A DNA stretch of 64,000 bases from Streptomyces lunaelactis (lineage in GTDB: Bacteria; Actinomycetota; Actinomycetes; Streptomycetales; Streptomycetaceae). The stretch lies in assembly GCF_003054555.1 (NCBI RefSeq), contig NZ_CP026304.1:5270001-5334000 (forward strand). Direction: 5' to 3'. This document shows, piece after piece, positions 61,847 through 64,000 of the stretch. Under the pieces are notes generated by a model. The model did not search any database, was not told where the DNA came from, and saw only the letters and a list, made by a program, of their open reading frames with translations. Positions within the stretch are counted from its first letter, which is position 1. Each line of letters opens with the position of its first letter. A program made the position numbers and the translations under genes.

Positions 61847-61869
61847 ACGTTACGGCGCGCCACTGACAA
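61847..61869 (-). promoter_or_regulatory. RecA-NDp-like (PafBC-type) DNA-damage promoter of DUF4132
   Basis: On the minus strand, TTGTCAGTG, eight bases (GCGCGCCG), then TAACGT: an exact match to TTGTCRGTG-N8-TAnnnT. The transcript would begin ~25 bases before the ATG and include its ribosome site. It is the same element as at 5757-5779. Confidence 0.75.
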
Positions 61870-61946
61870 CGGCCCGGGCGGCCCCGGCGCCGCGAGCAGT
61901 GGGGCGCCACCCGGGCCGCCGTCTCGCTCGAGTGCTGGAGGAGACC

Positions 61947-62123
61947 GTGGACGGCGAGGACGCCGGCCGCGCCTACGAGCGCGCCGTCGAGGCGTTCGGG
62001 CGCAACGGCTTCCTGGTGCTGGTGGGGGACCGGCAGATCGAGGAGCTGGACGAGGAGCTCGAGCTCGGCAGCGCCACCGAGGTCACCTGTGAGCGCTACA
62101 TGCTGCTGAGCGACCGCGCGTAG
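61947..62123 (+). CDS. Small conserved-type protein with replaced C-terminus
   Basis: A ~58-residue protein (GTG 61947 after GGAGGAG; GTG 61932 or 61899 are in-frame alternatives). GRAYERAVEAFGRNGFLVLV and the acidic IEELDEELELG resemble small streptomycete proteins that I recall as ending EVTFLRLVPLVGG. Here the end reads EVTCERYMLLSDRA, encoded within the 28 bp that overlap the 3' end of the convergent membrane gene. It looks like a deletion fusion. Function unknown. Confidence 0.5.
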   Translation: MDGEDAGRAYERAVEAFGRNGFLVLVGDRQIEELDEELELGSATEVTCERYMLLSDRA

Positions 62124-62635
62124 TTGATCTGGCCCATGACCTGCTGGAAGGTGTGCGGACCGTGTGCCGGGATCATCGTCGAGTGGTGCTTGCCGCCACT
62201 GGTCACCGTGACCTGGATGAATCCCGTGGTCTTCTTCTCCTTCATCAGGAGGAAGAGCAGACCCAGCAGGCAGAAGAGGAAGAAGACGATCGCCAGAACG
62301 ATGGCGTGCGTCGGGATCTTCTCCTCGGTGTGCGACATGTCGGTGGCGTTCCACACCGAACCCCGCAGCGGGAGCGTGCCGGCGGGCGTCACGATCGAGT
62401 CGCCCATGACGGTGATGTCACCGATCGACACCAGCGGCGCGCCGCCCATCGAAGCCAGCGCACCGGCCGCCGGGATGGGGAGAGCCGACTGCGTCTCGCT
62501 GTACTGGGAGCCCTGGTTGGGGTAGCCGTACCCGGGAGCCGGATTCGGATTCGGGTAGCCGTACGCCGGCGTCCCCGGGGGCTGTGTCGGCCCCCACTTG
62601 TACTCACCGTCCGCGTACGGATTCGGCTCGCTCAT
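62096..62635 (-). CDS. Single-pass membrane protein with Pro/Tyr/Gly-rich N-terminus
   Basis: A 179-residue protein. The first ~60 residues are PGTPAYGYPNPNPAPGYGYP-like repeats. A beta-rich stretch follows (LVSIGDITVMGDSIVTPAGT), then one membrane helix (~116-138, AIVLAIVFFLFCLLGLLFLLM). A cytoplasmic tail ends in GPHTFQQVMGQINYARSL, common in actinobacterial proteins of this type. ATG 62635 has GGGGAC upstream. Function unknown. Confidence 0.7.
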   Translation of the reverse strand: MSEPNPYADGEYKWGPTQPPGTPAYGYPNPNPAPGYGYPNQGSQYSETQSALPIPAAGALASMGGAPLVSIGDITVMGDSIVTPAGTLPLRGSVWNATDMSHTEEKIPTHAIVLAIVFFLFCLLGLLFLLMKEKKTTGFIQVTVTSGGKHHSTMIPAHGPHTFQQVMGQINYARSLSSM

Positions 62636-62746
62636 GCTCTCGTCCCCGCTTTCCTGCTGCCTCATGTCAGACGCACCTGATCCTGCCAGGTATCGCCCCG
62701 ACGGGTGAACCCGTGAGCGAACCTGTGGACGAACTGGTACAGCGAA

Positions 62747-62780
62747 GGGCCCCGCCGCTCGGAAAGGAGAGACGGGGCCC
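62747..62780 (-). terminator. Candidate sdh operon terminator
   Basis: GGGCCCCG (62747-62754) and CGGGGCCC (62773-62780) can pair, 27 bp after the sdhB stop on the minus strand. The loop is long (18 bases), so it is only moderately convincing. Confidence 0.45.
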
Positions 62781-62806
62781 CAGTGCGTGTCCTGGTGCCA
62801 GGTGGA

Positions 62807-63574
62807 TCAGAAGCGACGCGTGATCAGCGCGCGCTTCACTTCCTGGATCGCCTTGGTGACCTCGATACCGCGCGGGCAGGCGTCCGTGCAGTTGAACGTC
62901 GTGCGGCAACGCCACACGCCGTCCTTGTCGTTGAGGATCTCCAGGCGCTGCTCCCCGGCCTCGTCACGCGAGTCGAAGATGAAGCGGTGCGCGTTGACGA
63001 TCGCCGCCGGGCCGAAGTACTGCCCGTCGTTCCAGAACACCGGGCACGAGGACGTGCACGCGGCGCACAGGATGCACTTGGTGGTGTCGTCGAAGCGCTC
63101 GCGGTCCTCGGCGGTCTGCAGACGCTCACGCGTCGGCTCGTTGCCGTTCGTGATGAGGAAGGGCATCACATCGCGGAACGCCTGGAAGAACGGCTCCATG
63201 TCCACGACCAGGTCCTTGAGGACCGTCAGGCCCTTGATGGCCTCGACCGTGATCGGCTTCTCCGGGTTGAGGTCCTTGATCAGCGTCTTGCAGGCGAGCC
63301 TGTTCCTGCCGTTGATCCGCATCGCGTCGGAGCCGCAGATGCCGTGCGCGCAGGAGCGCCGGAAGGTGAGCGAGCCGTCGAGCTCCCACTTGATCTTGTG
63401 GAGACCGTCGAGCACACGCTCCTTGGGGTCGATCTCGATCTGGAAGTCCTGCCACTGGGCCTCGTCGGAGACCTCGGGGTTGAAGCGGCGGATCCGGAAG
63501 GTGACCGTGATGTACGGGGAGTCGGCGAAGCCGGCCTCGGCCTTGTCCACCTTGTCCAGGGTCGGGGTAGCCAT
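62807..63574 (-). CDS. sdhB: Succinate dehydrogenase iron-sulfur subunit
   Basis: A 255-residue iron-sulfur subunit of complex II. The N-terminal plant-type ferredoxin domain has the 2Fe-2S Cys in RRSCAHGICGSDAM and the later LACK. The C-terminal domain has CxxCxxC sets for 4Fe-4S and 3Fe-4S clusters (CILCAACTSSCPV; CTDACPRGIEVT). It passes electrons from SdhA FAD to the quinone site. The ATG overlaps the sdhA stop by one base. Confidence 0.97.
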   Translation of the reverse strand: MATPTLDKVDKAEAGFADSPYITVTFRIRRFNPEVSDEAQWQDFQIEIDPKERVLDGLHKIKWELDGSLTFRRSCAHGICGSDAMRINGRNRLACKTLIKDLNPEKPITVEAIKGLTVLKDLVVDMEPFFQAFRDVMPFLITNGNEPTRERLQTAEDRERFDDTTKCILCAACTSSCPVFWNDGQYFGPAAIVNAHRFIFDSRDEAGEQRLEILNDKDGVWRCRTTFNCTDACPRGIEVTKAIQEVKRALITRRF

Positions 63575-64000
63575 CAGTACTTACGCTCCATCGGCTGGTA
63601 GCGGGTCTGGACGACCGGCTTGTAGTCGAGCCTGATCGACTCGCTGCCGTCGTCGCCCACCTCGCGGTACGCCATGGTGTGGCGCATGAAGTTGACGTCG
63701 TCGCGGTTCGGGAAGTCCTCGCGGTAGTGACCGCCGCGGGACTCCTTGCGCGCCAGGGCGGAGGTGGCCATGACCTCGGCCAGGTCGAGCAGGTTGCCCA
63801 GCTCGATGGCCTCGAGCAGGTCGGTGTTGAACCGCTTGCCCTTGTCCTGGATGGACACGTTCTTGTACCGCGCGCGCAGTTCGGCGATCTTCTCGACCGC
63901 GGTCTTGATCGTCTGCTCGGTGCGGAACACCATGACGTTGGCGTCCATGCACTCCTGCAGCTCCAGGCGCAGCGCGGCGACCCGCTCCTTGCCCGTGGAG
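63574..64000 (-). CDS. sdhA: Succinate dehydrogenase flavoprotein subunit (C-terminal end only)
   Basis: The last ~141 codons of SdhA, running off the right edge. The visible part is the C-terminal helical domain (LQECMDANVMVFRTEQTIK, the conserved ALARKESRGGHYREDFPNRDD and YKPVVQTRYQPMERKY). The FAD-binding half is not in the window. It oxidises succinate to fumarate and shares an operon with sdhB, as TGATG overlaps show; sdhC and sdhD presumably lie further upstream. Confidence 0.95.
   Translation of the reverse strand, partial: STGKERVAALRLELQECMDANVMVFRTEQTIKTAVEKIAELRARYKNVSIQDKGKRFNTDLLEAIELGNLLDLAEVMATSALARKESRGGHYREDFPNRDDVNFMRHTMAYREVGDDGSESIRLDYKPVVQTRYQPMERKY

Overview
This window is a chromosomal core segment of a Streptomyces or a very close relative. 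It is uniformly GC-rich, uses GTG and TTG starts freely, has many 4-base (ATGA/GTGA/TTGA) gene overlaps and apparent leaderless transcripts. Its gene order, as far as I remember it, follows the S. coelicolor block around SCO4798-SCO4856. I found no prophage, CRISPR array, tRNA, rRNA or complete insertion sequence. The only mobile element is one short MITE-like element, and one dispersed intergenic repeat is present in three copies.

Layout. (1) 1-2432: the start of a repeat-rich secreted protein (probably an M23 peptidase), a lipase, and the cobalamin-binding small subunit of isobutyryl-CoA mutase. (2) 2765-10821: two divergent operons (SWIM zinc finger + DUF5691; MoxR AAA+ ATPase + DUF5682 + VWA) that resemble E. 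coli yehQ/yehL/yehM/yehP. A DUF4132 gene (YehI/MolR-like) lies far away at 59320-61815. (3) 10916-12798: two secreted Val/Pro-rich proteins. (4) 13179-28580: central metabolism, with sucCD, purNH, folD, an NADP isocitrate dehydrogenase and mdh, interspersed with membrane proteins and two helix-turn-helix proteins. (5) 28833-36050: a self-contained choline-to-glycine-betaine and betaine-uptake operon. (6) 36234-44060: an AhpD-like protein, a DMT transporter, a YgiB/YgiC-like pair, rocD, glyA behind a ZTP riboswitch, a relic of an ECF sigma gene, trpS and a 2H phosphoesterase. (7) 44079-49597: a complete decaprenyl-phosphoryl-arabinose set (dprE2, dprE1, PAP2 phosphatase, UbiA phosphoribosyltransferase, GtrA) with YihY. 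(8) 49566-59089: a D,D-carboxypeptidase, a metallophosphoesterase, a two-component system facing an MMPL exporter, and a small TetR-controlled operon. (9) 59320-64000: DUF4132, two small genes and the 3' end of the succinate dehydrogenase operon (sdhA, sdhB).

The most interesting signal is regulatory. The divergent promoter region of the SWIM/MoxR operons contains a 14-bp perfect inverted repeat. Each arm carries TTGTCAGTG. The SWIM side and the distant DUF4132 promoter both fit TTGTCAGTG-N8-TAnnnT exactly, which is the LexA-independent (RecA-NDp / PafBC) DNA-damage promoter known from mycobacteria. This links all six genes as one candidate DNA-damage-inducible MoxR-VWA system, although its parts lie about 50 kb apart. 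Other points worth checking are a DprE1 with Ala at the benzothiazinone-target Cys position, a MITE inserted between dprE1 and dprE2, and paired TTGAACATGTTCAA operators in front of the DUF393/TetR operon.
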